This document shows, piece by piece, positions 18,064 to 27,244 of a DNA stretch of 64,000 nucleotides (the first letter of the stretch is position 1; each line of letters starts with the position of its first letter). Origin of the DNA: Mariprofundaceae bacterium. Its GTDB lineage: Bacteria > Pseudomonadota > Zetaproteobacteria > Mariprofundales > Mariprofundaceae. The notes under the pieces are model-generated. The model made no database searches and was not told the DNA's origin. It worked only from the letters and a program-made list of their open reading frames with translations. Both the position numbers and the translations under genes were made by a program. The stretch covers positions 62,001 to 126,000 of the forward strand of contig JAJFLC010000013.1 of NCBI GenBank assembly GCA_021772895.1. The letters are read 5' to 3'.

Positions 18064-18070
18064 CTTACGT

Positions 18071-18994
18071 TTATTCCCCATTCCTAGATTCCAAAAAATA
18101 GAAGTATGTCATTCTCATACCTGCCTCAAGTGTTGTTTTTGCTTTCCAGCCCAAAGCCTCAGCTCCAGACACATCCATGAGTTTACGGCGCATTCCAGCA
18201 GGCTTAGACAGATCATGAACAAACCCCACTTCACAGCCGACAACCTCGGCTCCAATGCGGTAATAATCATTCACCGAGTAATCATAACCAAGGCCTACGT
18301 TAACCATACCAGGAAACTCCTCGATCCGCTCCATCGCGAGCACTAGAAAGTCCACCAGATCATCAACATACATAAACTCCCTGCGTGATTCCCCATCGCC
18401 CCAGATACCCACCTCAAGAGCACCAATATTCTTGGCTTCATGCAGCTTTCTAATCACAGCTGGAACCATATGTGAGCGTTCAACATCAAAGTGATCATAC
18501 CTGCCATACAGATTACAGGGAATAACGGTTTTATACATTAAGCCCTTGGTTCTGTTGATATATTCACACAATTTTGCAGCAGAAATCTTTGCCAATGCAT
18601 ATCCTTCATTGGTTGGCTCCAACTCTCCAGTCAACATATCAGATTCCCGTAGGATATCACGACCCCTTGGATACATGCAGGAGCTTCCCAGATTGACCAG
18701 CCTCTTCACCCCTGCATTCATTGCCTCAAGAATCACATGGGTGTTCATTAGCAGGTTATCAGCAAGAAACTCGACAGGTTCATTGATGTTCGCCTGAATC
18801 CCCCCCACCTTGGCAGCAAGATGAAATACGAAATCAGGCTTAGAATTCGCCATGTATGCCGCAACAGCCTGCTGATCCAAAAGGTCCAGTTCGTTCCTTC
18901 CTGGAGTTATAAGGTCAATGCTCTGATCAACAGCCAACCTTTCAGCTAGATTTCTTCCGAGCATACCGTTGGATCCAGTAACTAGTATCTTCAT
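18071..18994 (-). CDS. colC: GDP-L-colitose synthase / GDP-L-fucose synthase-like epimerase-reductase
   Basis: 307-residue extended SDR. The NAD(P) loop is GSNGMLG (7-13), AAKVGG and the NLGSSCMYPRG block near residue 110 are the GDP-fucose synthase (Fcl) signature, and YALAK near 140 is the catalytic YxxxK. Fcl and ColC are homologous. I favour ColC because the next gene is ColD, whose product ColC epimerises at C-5 and reduces at C-4 to GDP-L-colitose. If ColD were inactive it would act as Fcl. Confidence 0.8.
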   Translation of the reverse strand: MKILVTGSNGMLGRNLAERLAVDQSIDLITPGRNELDLLDQQAVAAYMANSKPDFVFHLAAKVGGIQANINEPVEFLADNLLMNTHVILEAMNAGVKRLVNLGSSCMYPRGRDILRESDMLTGELEPTNEGYALAKISAAKLCEYINRTKGLMYKTVIPCNLYGRYDHFDVERSHMVPAVIRKLHEAKNIGALEVGIWGDGESRREFMYVDDLVDFLVLAMERIEEFPGMVNVGLGYDYSVNDYYRIGAEVVGCEVGFVHDLSKPAGMRRKLMDVSGAEALGWKAKTTLEAGMRMTYFYFLESRNGE

Positions 18995-19045
18995 CTCGAC
19001 TCAATATCTCCGACTTAACTTTTTCCCTTTAATTTTCTCAGAAAA

Positions 19046-19972
19046 CTAGCCCTGAAATTGAATTTGACTGGCATGTTTTTCCGAATGCAGGAAAAAGAAG
19101 TTGGTCTCTACCGTCTCGTCTGTCATTTTAGCTAATTCTTTTAATGTGGAGCCTTCTGCATAGAAACAACGATATCCAAGTAATGAAAAGAGATCGATGA
19201 TTTCATTCGGATGATAGTTAAACTTCGCAGACCACTTCCGTAGCATTTCAGCAAACACAATGGGTTTATCTCTCTGTAGCGTCTCCACCGCCCCTTGAAA
19301 TGCAAATAACTCAGCGCCCTCAACATCACATTTAATGAAATCGATATGTAGTTCATTGGCATTTACAAAGTTATCCAGCCGTTCTACGTGACAGGTGATT
19401 AACTCTGCGTCTGTCCGTTCACTCAGGTTTTCTGAAGAAGCATTACCACTCCCTTCCGGATAAAAATAGAACGTCAAATCCTTACGTTCATTGGACAACC
19501 CAAATGGATGAGTAACAATATTGGTTAGCTGATTCAGCTTAATGTTCTGCTCTAGATGAGAGTAGGTTTTAGGAATAGGTTCAAATGCGTGTATCTGGCT
19601 GACTTTACAATAACGCGCAATAAGAAGCGAATACCAACCCATATTAGCGCCAATATCGAATACAACCCCCTGCTCTGGAACAAGCTTCAAGATCATCTTT
19701 GTATCTTTTTCCTCGTACCCTAGAAAGTTAAGCGATTCAATCGGTGCAACACGGTGGTCCCCTTCCGGGCAAAGCATGCGAACGCCATATCTTTTTGATG
19801 TCATGATGACTTTACCATCACGAATCTCTATTGATTCAACATCAGTTTGTGCCAGGTATTTTGCATACTCAAACAATTGAGCATGACGAAGCCGGTACAT
19901 TTCCTGAATGTATTCCGGTTTGTTCAACGCACCAGAAAGATGCTGATCACGTATTTTTTGTAATGATGTCAT
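19046..19972 (-). CDS. FkbM family methyltransferase
   Basis: 308 residues. FDIGANMGWYSL near residue 112 is SAM motif I, HAFEPIPKTY near 136 is motif II, and DFIKCDVEGAE near 210 is the FkbM acidic segment. FkbM domains O-methylate sugars and other hydroxyls. It starts inside the end of the SDR gene upstream (ATGA, 19969-19972) and is soluble. Its place between the branched-sugar genes and the colitose genes gives no sure target. Confidence 0.82.
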   Translation of the reverse strand: MTSLQKIRDQHLSGALNKPEYIQEMYRLRHAQLFEYAKYLAQTDVESIEIRDGKVIMTSKRYGVRMLCPEGDHRVAPIESLNFLGYEEKDTKMILKLVPEQGVVFDIGANMGWYSLLIARYCKVSQIHAFEPIPKTYSHLEQNIKLNQLTNIVTHPFGLSNERKDLTFYFYPEGSGNASSENLSERTDAELITCHVERLDNFVNANELHIDFIKCDVEGAELFAFQGAVETLQRDKPIVFAEMLRKWSAKFNYHPNEIIDLFSLLGYRCFYAEGSTLKELAKMTDETVETNFFFLHSEKHASQIQFQG

Positions 19973-21036
19973 ATTGAGTAACTCTCTATTGTTCGCTTAA
20001 ATCCATCTGCCAAACTTGTTCTGGGTTTCCATCCGAGAGAACTTATCCGGGATATATCCGGGCAATTTCTTGTAATTGGACTTTGCAGATATCCTTGACT
20101 TGCCTGATGATTTTCCTTGATTATGGCAAGCCTTTTTTCGGGAAAAAGGCTAACAAGAAGATTCGCCAAATCCATAATACTAGTCTCTGCCTGACTATTC
20201 CCTACATTATAAGAAACACCGCTCTCCCCATTTAAGAGAACTGTAAAGAATCCAGCCGTTGCATCTGCCAGATAACAAAAAGCTCTTGATGCAGTGCCCG
20301 CGCTTCTTACTACGATGGAACGATTCTCGACAACGTCTCTAACAAAGTCCGCATAAACACGACCATCATCAAGTTTCATGCCAGGACCATAAGTATGGAA
20401 CGGGCGCACGATCTTAGTTGGAACCTGATACTGTGCGTGCCAAGATACGCACATATTTTCAGCCATACGTTTGCTTTCAGCATAACACGAGCGAATTGAT
20501 GTTGGGTCAATATATCCATAATCCGATTCTTTTGTCGGAATATTCTGTGTTTCACCGTAGACCTCTCCACTGCTAAAATACATAAATGAAATCACCGGGT
20601 GATTACGCGCCAACTCCAATAATTGCATTGTACCCAACACATTTGCCGAAAGAGTTCCCACAGGATCAATGCCATAGAATTTTGGGCTCGCTTGGCTGGC
20701 CGCATGGATAATAAAATGATGCGGCAAAGCTAAGCTGATGGGTTTCGAAACATCCTGTACCAGCACCGTCAGATTTGGATTATCCAAGTGATTCGCAAAA
20801 CGTTTTGTATAATTTTCACGATTACGAACCAACGCAGTAATGTGAATATCAAGATCCCTTGTCCGGTTTAAATGGAGTAGCGTTTCAACAAGGTATGCAG
20901 GCAAAAAACCAGAGGCTCCCGTAATCAACACGCGTTTTCTGGCAAGCATGTTCCAGTCCACTGAAGTGACATTGGCAATCTCTTCAATATCTTCTGAAAC
21001 AATCCGATTAGTGACCAGAGAATGGGGGTTGCTCAT
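19969..21036 (-). CDS. NAD-dependent SDR of the branched-sugar module (first of two)
   Basis: 355 residues. About 34 N-terminal residues precede the Rossmann motif ITGASGFLPAY; SSGEVYGE near residue 160 and YAESK near 192 form the SDR catalytic site. FCYLADATAGF near 258 and YNVGN near 280 are typical of UDP/CDP-sugar epimerase/dehydratase relatives. It resembles the second SDR at 22912-23979 in length and layout. It follows the TPP enzyme by 7 bp. By analogy with YerF in yersiniose synthesis, one of the two SDRs may reduce the ketone left by the TPP enzyme. Confidence 0.72.
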   Translation of the reverse strand: MSNPHSLVTNRIVSEDIEEIANVTSVDWNMLARKRVLITGASGFLPAYLVETLLHLNRTRDLDIHITALVRNRENYTKRFANHLDNPNLTVLVQDVSKPISLALPHHFIIHAASQASPKFYGIDPVGTLSANVLGTMQLLELARNHPVISFMYFSSGEVYGETQNIPTKESDYGYIDPTSIRSCYAESKRMAENMCVSWHAQYQVPTKIVRPFHTYGPGMKLDDGRVYADFVRDVVENRSIVVRSAGTASRAFCYLADATAGFFTVLLNGESGVSYNVGNSQAETSIMDLANLLVSLFPEKRLAIIKENHQASQGYLQSPITRNCPDISRISSLGWKPRTSLADGFKRTIESYSI

Positions 21037-21043
21037 GAACGCA

Positions 21044-22915
21044 TTAATCCAGGGTACCTGTCTCTAAAGTATTCGATTTATCATGAAGCCCAATCAGCAT
21101 ATTCTCTCTCATCTCATCTCTTGATAATAATGGAGACAAGTCCTCGAGTGGCGGCGAAATAATTGAGCCATCTTTTTGCGCTACCAGAGAAAGTTTTGGT
21201 ACAAACGGCTGCTCTGGATGTGTAAACACCTCACAGATAACCGGCCCATTAATTGCTTGTACCTCAGGGATAATGGTTTCTGTATCTTCCCATGTCCGAA
21301 TTTGGAATGATGGAATATCGAAAGCATAGGCAACTTTTGAGAAGTCGGGACAAGTCACGCCTGATTTTCGATCTGAACCTGAATAGCGACCAGAAAACAG
21401 TGCCTTTTGAGTATGTTTAATCATCAAGTAACCATCATTGTTAAAAATTATAATCTTGATTGGAAGGTTATGATGCGCAATGGTTTGCAGCTCCTGCAAA
21501 TTCAGCATCATACCGCCATCACAATTCAGGCACATCACCTCTCGATTTGCGCCAATGGCAGCACCGATGGCTCCAGGTAAACCAAACCCCATCTCCCCCA
21601 GTCCCGTCGATGTCATCATTCTCTGCCCAGCTTTGAATTTAAGCACTTGGTGAGCCGATAGCAGTGCAGTACCCATATCGGTCACCACAATTTGATCGTC
21701 ATGAAAATATTGTTCCAGCGACTGCATAAAACGATAGGAGTTAATAAAGCTGACTTCTGATTCATCCTGCATATCAGCATGCTCTGGACCTACAACTGGA
21801 TAATGTTGACGGTAGCTTTCACATTGTTTTATCCAGTCAGGTCGGCAAAACGACTCCTTGGTATGGCTCAAGAGCTGCTCCATGAATTTACCAGCATCAC
21901 TCAGAATCGGGGCTTGAATTCGATCACCAAGTTTCAGTAACTCATTTGAGTCAATATCAACCATGGCCACCTGAGCCGCACGAGCGAACTCCGTCAGATC
22001 GTAGCCAACTTGAGGGATGGCTAAACGTGTCCCAATGCAAATAAGCGCATCGCAATTTTGCAGCACAAAATTAGCTGCTCGCTGTCCATAAACGCCAGCC
22101 CTACCAAAACACAATAGATGATCGGAATCCAGAATGTCACAGGCTTGCCAACTTACCAGAGTTGGAATACCCATGGTCTCAACAAATTCTTTTGCAAGAT
22201 GCTCAGAGCCCGCCAACCTGATTCCATTTCCCAACCAAAGAACTGGGCGTGTGGAGGAAGTAAGTATTTTCTGAACGGCACTTACCCCATCTTTACAATC
22301 AAGGGTGTTAGCCTGATTATCATCTAAATTAGCTTCCGCATTTTCCAAGCTCGATGCAGCAGGCTGTAATTCAGCCTCGTCAATCATCGCAGCTTGGATA
22401 TTCATAGGTATATCAATCCAGACCGGCCCCTGTCTTGGTGCACCTGCAATGGCATATGCCCGAGAAATCACATCAAGCACTTTCTCCGGTTCCATGATGC
22501 GATCAGTCCACTTGGTCACCTTCTCAACCATTTGAGTACTGTCGTATCCTTGCACGCCCCAAATTCGAAGTGGATTTTCTACAGATGTAAATCGAGAGTT
22601 TTCATTTCCGGAAATAACAAGAACAGGCATCGAGTCCATCCATGCGCTCACAACCCCGGTCACCCCATTTGAAGATCCCGCCCCTGTCGTCAGCAACACG
22701 ACAGAAACCTTTCCTGTCGTGCGATAATAGGTCGTAGCAGCCATAATTGCTGCCTGTTCATGATGAACACAGATGATTTCTGTAAAACCACGGCGAGTGA
22801 TTGCATCAAAAACTTGTGCATTTCCCGCACCAACAATTCCAAATACATGAAGTATCCCCTGATCTGCAAAGAAATCAGCGATAAAATCACATGCTTTTTT
22901 TTCCACCAAAATCAT
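21044..22915 (-). CDS. Thiamine-diphosphate enzyme, acetolactate synthase-like (YerE-type sugar carboligase candidate)
   Basis: 623 residues from ATG at 22915, which overlaps the preceding stop as ATGA and has AGGAAAGGGG just upstream. Three-domain acetolactate synthase architecture: the catalytic Glu in VHHEQAAIMAA (about residue 48), the central Rossmann-like domain, and the ThDP motif near residue 470 written CDGGMM...FNNDGY, with Cys in place of the usual first Gly. No biosynthetic ilvN small subunit is nearby. In yersiniose loci YerE of this family decarboxylates pyruvate and adds the C2 unit to C-4 of CDP-3,6-dideoxy-4-ketohexose. Here the next genes make a different 2-keto acid, so a C4 transfer is proposed. 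Confidence 0.75.
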   Translation of the reverse strand: MILVEKKACDFIADFFADQGILHVFGIVGAGNAQVFDAITRRGFTEIICVHHEQAAIMAATTYYRTTGKVSVVLLTTGAGSSNGVTGVVSAWMDSMPVLVISGNENSRFTSVENPLRIWGVQGYDSTQMVEKVTKWTDRIMEPEKVLDVISRAYAIAGAPRQGPVWIDIPMNIQAAMIDEAELQPAASSLENAEANLDDNQANTLDCKDGVSAVQKILTSSTRPVLWLGNGIRLAGSEHLAKEFVETMGIPTLVSWQACDILDSDHLLCFGRAGVYGQRAANFVLQNCDALICIGTRLAIPQVGYDLTEFARAAQVAMVDIDSNELLKLGDRIQAPILSDAGKFMEQLLSHTKESFCRPDWIKQCESYRQHYPVVGPEHADMQDESEVSFINSYRFMQSLEQYFHDDQIVVTDMGTALLSAHQVLKFKAGQRMMTSTGLGEMGFGLPGAIGAAIGANREVMCLNCDGGMMLNLQELQTIAHHNLPIKIIIFNNDGYLMIKHTQKALFSGRYSGSDRKSGVTCPDFSKVAYAFDIPSFQIRTWEDTETIIPEVQAINGPVICEVFTHPEQPFVPKLSLVAQKDGSIISPPLEDLSPLLSRDEMRENMLIGLHDKSNTLETGTLD

Positions 22916-23979
22916 CCCCTTTCCTGGCTGTTTTGCATCAGATGCCATTGTGCAGTTAATTTAATGGCCTCATCCAAGGATGTGAACGCGGACAGGCCAT
23001 ATTCATTTTGAGCGTGCGTTGTATCCGGTAACAGTTGAGCAGAGCGCCCAAGACTGCGTGGTGAGGTGTTAAACATAATCTCCGGGGATGGTTCAAAGTT
23101 TTGAGCCACAAGTTTAGCCAAATCCTGTAGGGAAGTACCAACTGGACTACCCACATTAACAACATCGCCACCCTGCCCTGCGGTCAATATTTTCAAAAAC
23201 CAATATGCTGCATCGCTGCCATAAAGATAACTTCTAACCACCTGTCCATCACCTAACACCCGAATGGCATGCCCCTGTAGTGCATCCGATAAAAATGTAG
23301 TTTGTGCCCACGGTGTTTCCAATGATTGATACGGCCCAACAAATGAAAACGGACGAGCTACCAGCACAGGAACACGGGATTGCGCACGTGCGGCAGAGCA
23401 AATTGTCTCTGCAAAACGCTTCGAATTGGCATAAACAAAGCTGGCATCGGGTGCCGCTGCCCCTTGAGCACTTTCAGCCAAGCCCATTTCTGAGGCAGGC
23501 TGAGGGCCACAAACCAAACCCGAACTAAGATAAAGTAGTTTCTTTAACCGCCCTAGACGCTCGGCAGTTCTCATCACCGACATGGTTCCATCAACAACCA
23601 CCGATGCTGTATCAAGAGGATTTGATGCATGCGTACGAATATCAGGGTTGGCCGCAGCATGAATTACCCAATCAGCATCCATGGGAAATTCGCCTAGTTG
23701 CCGGACATCAGATTTGATTAGATGAATGTCTTCCCGATTGGCTAAATGAGGCAATCGATTTGAAAACTGTTCGGTACTCCGCGAGATCAGGGATAGTTTG
23801 ATTCCGAATTGATATGCGTCATTGAGGGCTGTAACCATTTCAGCAATCCATGTCCCTACAAATCCGGTTCCACCAACAATAACCAACTCAGATTGACGCA
23901 ATGGATCTAGTTCTTTATCTCGACCATCCAAAATTCTCAGACAGTCATGACGTATTCTTTCTTGGCGTTTCACTTTCAT
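22912..23979 (-). CDS. NAD-dependent SDR of the branched-sugar module (second of two)
   Basis: 355 residues. About 30 residues precede the GGTGFVGTW loop; HAAANPDIR, LYLSSG near residue 148 and YANSK near 180 give the SDR catalytic set, and VVNVGSPVG near 270 is a sugar-binding block seen in epimerase/dehydratases. It overlaps both neighbours by 4 bp (TPP enzyme at its stop, aldolase at its start), so it is made in step with them. Its layout parallels the SDR at 19969-21036, perhaps from an old duplication. Likely a ketoreductase or epimerase on the CDP-branched sugar. Confidence 0.72.
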   Translation of the reverse strand: MKVKRQERIRHDCLRILDGRDKELDPLRQSELVIVGGTGFVGTWIAEMVTALNDAYQFGIKLSLISRSTEQFSNRLPHLANREDIHLIKSDVRQLGEFPMDADWVIHAAANPDIRTHASNPLDTASVVVDGTMSVMRTAERLGRLKKLLYLSSGLVCGPQPASEMGLAESAQGAAAPDASFVYANSKRFAETICSAARAQSRVPVLVARPFSFVGPYQSLETPWAQTTFLSDALQGHAIRVLGDGQVVRSYLYGSDAAYWFLKILTAGQGGDVVNVGSPVGTSLQDLAKLVAQNFEPSPEIMFNTSPRSLGRSAQLLPDTTHAQNEYGLSAFTSLDEAIKLTAQWHLMQNSQERG

Positions 23980-25007
23980 TTACCTCCTTTCGCAGCCTGT
24001 AGGGCGAGCTCTTTGGCAACTTCTAGGATCATGTCCTCTTGGCCCGCCACGATCTTGCACCGTCCAAGTTCAAAAAACAGATCGCGAGGATCAACATCAA
24101 ACTCCTTAGCAATGCGTGAAACTGGCCTCATAAAACCGGAAAACACCCCGGCCGTACCACTCACAACACTAACCGATGTTATCGATGGTATTTTTTGCAT
24201 AAGTATTTGTTCAGCAAGATCACCGGCATCTAGGATTTTGTATAAATCAATTCCTGTCCTGTATCCCAGCCGTTCTAGAACGGCAACAAGCACTTCCAGC
24301 TGGGTGTTCCCAGCGCCTGCACCAAATCCTCGCGCACAACCATCCAATAATGTTGCACCTGCTTCGGCGGCTGCAATTGAATTTGCTATAGCCAGTCCTA
24401 AGTTATTGTGTGCATGGAATCCAACAGCAATTGAAAGCTCACTTACAAGCAACTCTACTCGCTTGCGAACATCTTCAGGAAGAAAATGCCCTGAAGAATC
24501 CATAAAGACAACTCCCTCTGCACCATACGACTCCATCTTCCTGGCTTGCTCTAAAAGAAATACGGGTGAAATCATATGAGACATCATCAGGCAACCCCAG
24601 ACCTCCACACCCTGACCGCGAGAGAAACTAATATGTCGTTCGCAAATATCAGCTTCACTGCAATGTGCAGCAACTCTGACCACATCAACCCCCATCCCTA
24701 ATGCTGGCTTCAAATCCCTTTCGATTGTAGCAAAACCTGGAATGACGTGAATACCCAACTTAGACTTGGTAAGGTTTTTTCTCGCAACCTCTAAAGCAAT
24801 ACTATCCGGTGTTTTGGCTTCACCAACCAATAGTGAGGATGCGCCAAGACCATTTCCATGCCCAACTTCAACGATAGATACACCCGCAGCATCAGCAGCC
24901 CTGCAATATGCTGCAATTTGTTCAACGTCCAACTGATGGCCTACCGCATGGTTCCCATCTCGCAGTGTAGGGTCGCTGATAGAAATTGTGCAGTTACGCT
25001 CCATCAT
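23976..25007 (-). CDS. 4-hydroxy-2-oxovalerate aldolase-like (DmpG/MhpE family)
   Basis: 343 residues, HMGL-like TIM barrel. DPTLRDGNHAVGHQ at the start and VEVGHGNGLGASS near residue 47 are DmpG/BphI signatures, and GFHAHNNLGLA near 205 carries the metal-binding His pair. The C-terminal part is the DmpG communication domain that docks the acetaldehyde dehydrogenase. Known reaction: 4-hydroxy-2-oxopentanoate to and from pyruvate plus acetaldehyde. No aromatic meta-cleavage genes are present, so the synthetic direction in sugar formation is more likely. Start ATG at 25007 overlaps the partner's stop; a second ATG follows at 25004. Confidence 0.85.
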   Translation of the reverse strand: MMERNCTISISDPTLRDGNHAVGHQLDVEQIAAYCRAADAAGVSIVEVGHGNGLGASSLLVGEAKTPDSIALEVARKNLTKSKLGIHVIPGFATIERDLKPALGMGVDVVRVAAHCSEADICERHISFSRGQGVEVWGCLMMSHMISPVFLLEQARKMESYGAEGVVFMDSSGHFLPEDVRKRVELLVSELSIAVGFHAHNNLGLAIANSIAAAEAGATLLDGCARGFGAGAGNTQLEVLVAVLERLGYRTGIDLYKILDAGDLAEQILMQKIPSITSVSVVSGTAGVFSGFMRPVSRIAKEFDVDPRDLFFELGRCKIVAGQEDMILEVAKELALQAAKGGK

Positions 25008-25918
25008 TCCCCCGTCGATCCTTTACTATGAGCAAGACTTGCATATTCTTCAGCCATGGCAATCGCAGCACAGTTAATAATGTCCAAGTTACCTGCATAG
25101 GCTGGTAAATAATCACCCAGTCCACGAACCCTTGCAATCACCACAATACGATCATTTTCCACAATCGGCCCAAAAATAATTTCGTAACCAGGAACATATT
25201 TACGAACATTCTCAACCAGTGGTTCCAAAATCTCGACTAACTTGGGGATATTCGGGTTATTAACTTTTGCAAAAATGGTAGCCTGCATATCAATGCATGG
25301 TTCGGCAGGGTTTAAATTAAGTATGGCCTTGGTTCGGGTCGCACCTGAAAATTCTCTAAGCCCTTCCTCCGTTGTTTTTATGTACTCATCGAGATTTTGT
25401 CTGGTTGCTGGCCCGGCACTCCGTGAAGCAATGCTTGAAACAACCTCAATATAATCAACATCAGTCTGACTTTGGCCAATGGCATATGCCACCGGAATAG
25501 AGGCTTGTCCGCCACATGTCACCATGTTGACATTAAATTCTGCGAGAGAATCTTCCAAATTCACACTAGGTACACTCATCAATCCTATTTTCGCCGGAGT
25601 AAGATCGATAACTCGCTTGTTCAGTTTTTTAAAAACAGGGGCATGCTCAAGGTGGCTTTTGGCTGATGTTGCATCAAAAATCAATTCACAACAGTCTGGA
25701 TTCTGCACAATATAATTAATTCCGTCAGCCGAGACGGTAACGCCCAAAGAAAGTGCTTTAACCATACCTACAGAGGATAAATTTCTACCAATAAATGCTC
25801 CACATTCAAGTGATGGAGAACGTAAAATCTTGATTAAAAGATCCGTTCCAATATTTCCGCTCCCGATAATGGCTATCCTGAGTTTATTTTTTGGTTGAAC
25901 CACAGCCTTTCTGCTCAT
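25004..25918 (-). CDS. Acetaldehyde dehydrogenase (acetylating), DmpF/MhpF family
   Basis: 304 residues. The NAD loop IIGSGNIGTDL is near the N-terminus, and MVTCGGQASIP near residue 128 carries the catalytic Cys of the family. The usual partner is the DmpG-type aldolase, encoded next with a 4-bp overlap; the two proteins form a complex that channels acetaldehyde. In degradation it turns acetaldehyde into acetyl-CoA. In this operon, reduction of acetyl-CoA to acetaldehyde for aldol addition to pyruvate is proposed. It starts 6 bp after the rfbH stop. Confidence 0.88.
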   Translation of the reverse strand: MSRKAVVQPKNKLRIAIIGSGNIGTDLLIKILRSPSLECGAFIGRNLSSVGMVKALSLGVTVSADGINYIVQNPDCCELIFDATSAKSHLEHAPVFKKLNKRVIDLTPAKIGLMSVPSVNLEDSLAEFNVNMVTCGGQASIPVAYAIGQSQTDVDYIEVVSSIASRSAGPATRQNLDEYIKTTEEGLREFSGATRTKAILNLNPAEPCIDMQATIFAKVNNPNIPKLVEILEPLVENVRKYVPGYEIIFGPIVENDRIVVIARVRGLGDYLPAYAGNLDIINCAAIAMAEEYASLAHSKGSTGE

Positions 25919-25924
25919 CTTAAA

Positions 25925-27244
25925 TTAGCCATTCACATCAATAAATGTTTCGAGCTTCTCTACAACGTAGTCCAGCATTGATTCACTCAACCCCGGAAAA
26001 ACACCAAGCCAGAAGGTTTGGTTCATAATGCGGTCTGTATTGTTTAAATTATCGGAAATACGATAATTCAACCCTTGAAAATAAGGCTGTTTGGTGAGAT
26101 TTCCGGCAAACAACAAGCGCGTGCCAATTTTATTCTCATCCAGATAACGTAATAGTTCTACACGTGAGAATGGAGCATCTTCGCTGATCGTTATGGGAAA
26201 ACCGAACCATGACGGTTCACTGTTAGTCGTTGGCTCGGGCAGGATCAGGTACTTCTCCAGTGGCGCCAGCGCTTTTTTCAAGTGGGTGAAATTTTTCTTC
26301 CTGGCCTCTATAAAGCCTTCCAATCGGTCCATTTGAGCTAGTCCAACAGCTGCCTGCATATCACTGATTTTTAGATTGTAGCCAACATGCGAATAGATGT
26401 ACTTGTGATCATAACCTTCCGGCAAATCTCCCAATTTCCAGCAAAAACGTTTACCGCAGGTATCATCTTTACCGGGATCGCAAAAGCAGTCACGGCCCCA
26501 GTCACGCACCGATTCCAGAATCAACTTCAGCTTGCCGCTATTGGTAAACACAGCGCCACCCTCACCCATGGTGATATGATGCGCAGGGTAAAAGCTTAAT
26601 GTCGCAATATCACCAAAGGTACCAACCATCTTCCCATCATAGGTGGAGCCAAGGGCATCACAGCAGTCTTCAACCAGCCAGAGGTGGTGTTTATCTGCAA
26701 GCTCGCGGACTTTCTTTAAATCAAACGGATTGCCTAGCGTATGTGCAATCATAATGGCTTTAGTTTTGTCTGTAATGGCGGCTTCAATCTTGTCGGAATC
26801 GATATTATAGGTCGGAATATGCACATCAACGAATACCGGTACGCAACCATGCTGAATGATTGGATTCACTGTAGTTGGAAAACCAGCAGCCACAGCAATC
26901 ACTTCATCACCCGGTTTAAGTGTACGTTTACCGAGCCTTGGCGAAGTTAATGCCGAAAAAGCCAACAGATTAGCAGACGAACCAGAGTTAACAGTTAACA
27001 CATGTTTTACGCCGAGAAATTTCTTCAAATGTTTTTCAAAGGCGTCATTAAAGCGGCCAGTGGTAAGCCAAGCATCAAGACTGGCATCCACCATATACTG
27101 TACCTCTTTGGCACCGAGAAGCTTTCCGGAAACAGGCACATGCGATTCACCAGCAACAAACACCTTCGGGGCCAGGTCTTCTTCGGCATACTCAGCAACC
27201 AACTCTGATATTTTTTCTCTCAGGCCTTCCAATTTCTTACTCAT
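25925..27244 (-). CDS. rfbH: CDP-4-keto-6-deoxy-D-glucose 3-dehydrase (E1)
   Basis: 439 residues. The family's active-site His replacing the PLP lysine is in [11 protein letters not shown]. The [2Fe-2S] cysteines fit the E1 spacing C-X57-C-X1-C-X7-C exactly: the second Cys of EDCCDA, then CFC and the Cys of KDDTCG. It removes the C-3 hydroxyl of CDP-4-keto-6-deoxyglucose with PMP and an electron-donating E3 reductase (RfbI/AscD). No E3 gene is in the window, which is odd. Overlaps rfbG by 4 bp. Confidence 0.93.
   Translation of the reverse strand: MSKKLEGLREKISELVAEYAEEDLAPKVFVAGESHVPVSGKLLGAKEVQYMVDASLDAWLTTGRFNDAFEKHLKKFLGVKHVLTVNSGSSANLLAFSALTSPRLGKRTLKPGDEVIAVAAGFPTTVNPIIQHGCVPVFVDVHIPTYNIDSDKIEAAITDKTKAIMIAHTLGNPFDLKKVRELADKHHLWLVEDCCDALGSTYDGKMVGTFGDIATLSFYPAHHITMGEGGAVFTNSGKLKLILESVRDWGRDCFCDPGKDDTCGKRFCWKLGDLPEGYDHKYIYSHVGYNLKISDMQAAVGLAQMDRLEGFIEARKKNFTHLKKALAPLEKYLILPEPTTNSEPSWFGFPITISEDAPFSRVELLRYLDENKIGTRLLFAGNLTKQPYFQGLNYRISDNLNNTDRIMNQTFWLGVFPGLSESMLDYVVEKLETFIDVNG

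Noticed and set aside
18064-18081. Upstream start for colD at 18081
   Set aside because: It would overlap colC by 11 bp and has no ribosome site at a workable distance; known ColD proteins start at the later position.
21044-22915. Biosynthetic acetolactate synthase (ilvB) for branched-chain amino acids
   Set aside because: No ilvN/ilvC nearby, altered ThDP motif, and translational coupling to sugar genes.
23947-24579. 210-codon plus-strand frame
   Set aside because: Opposite the aldolase gene, no recognisable protein features, Ser/Thr/Pro-rich as expected for an antisense shadow.
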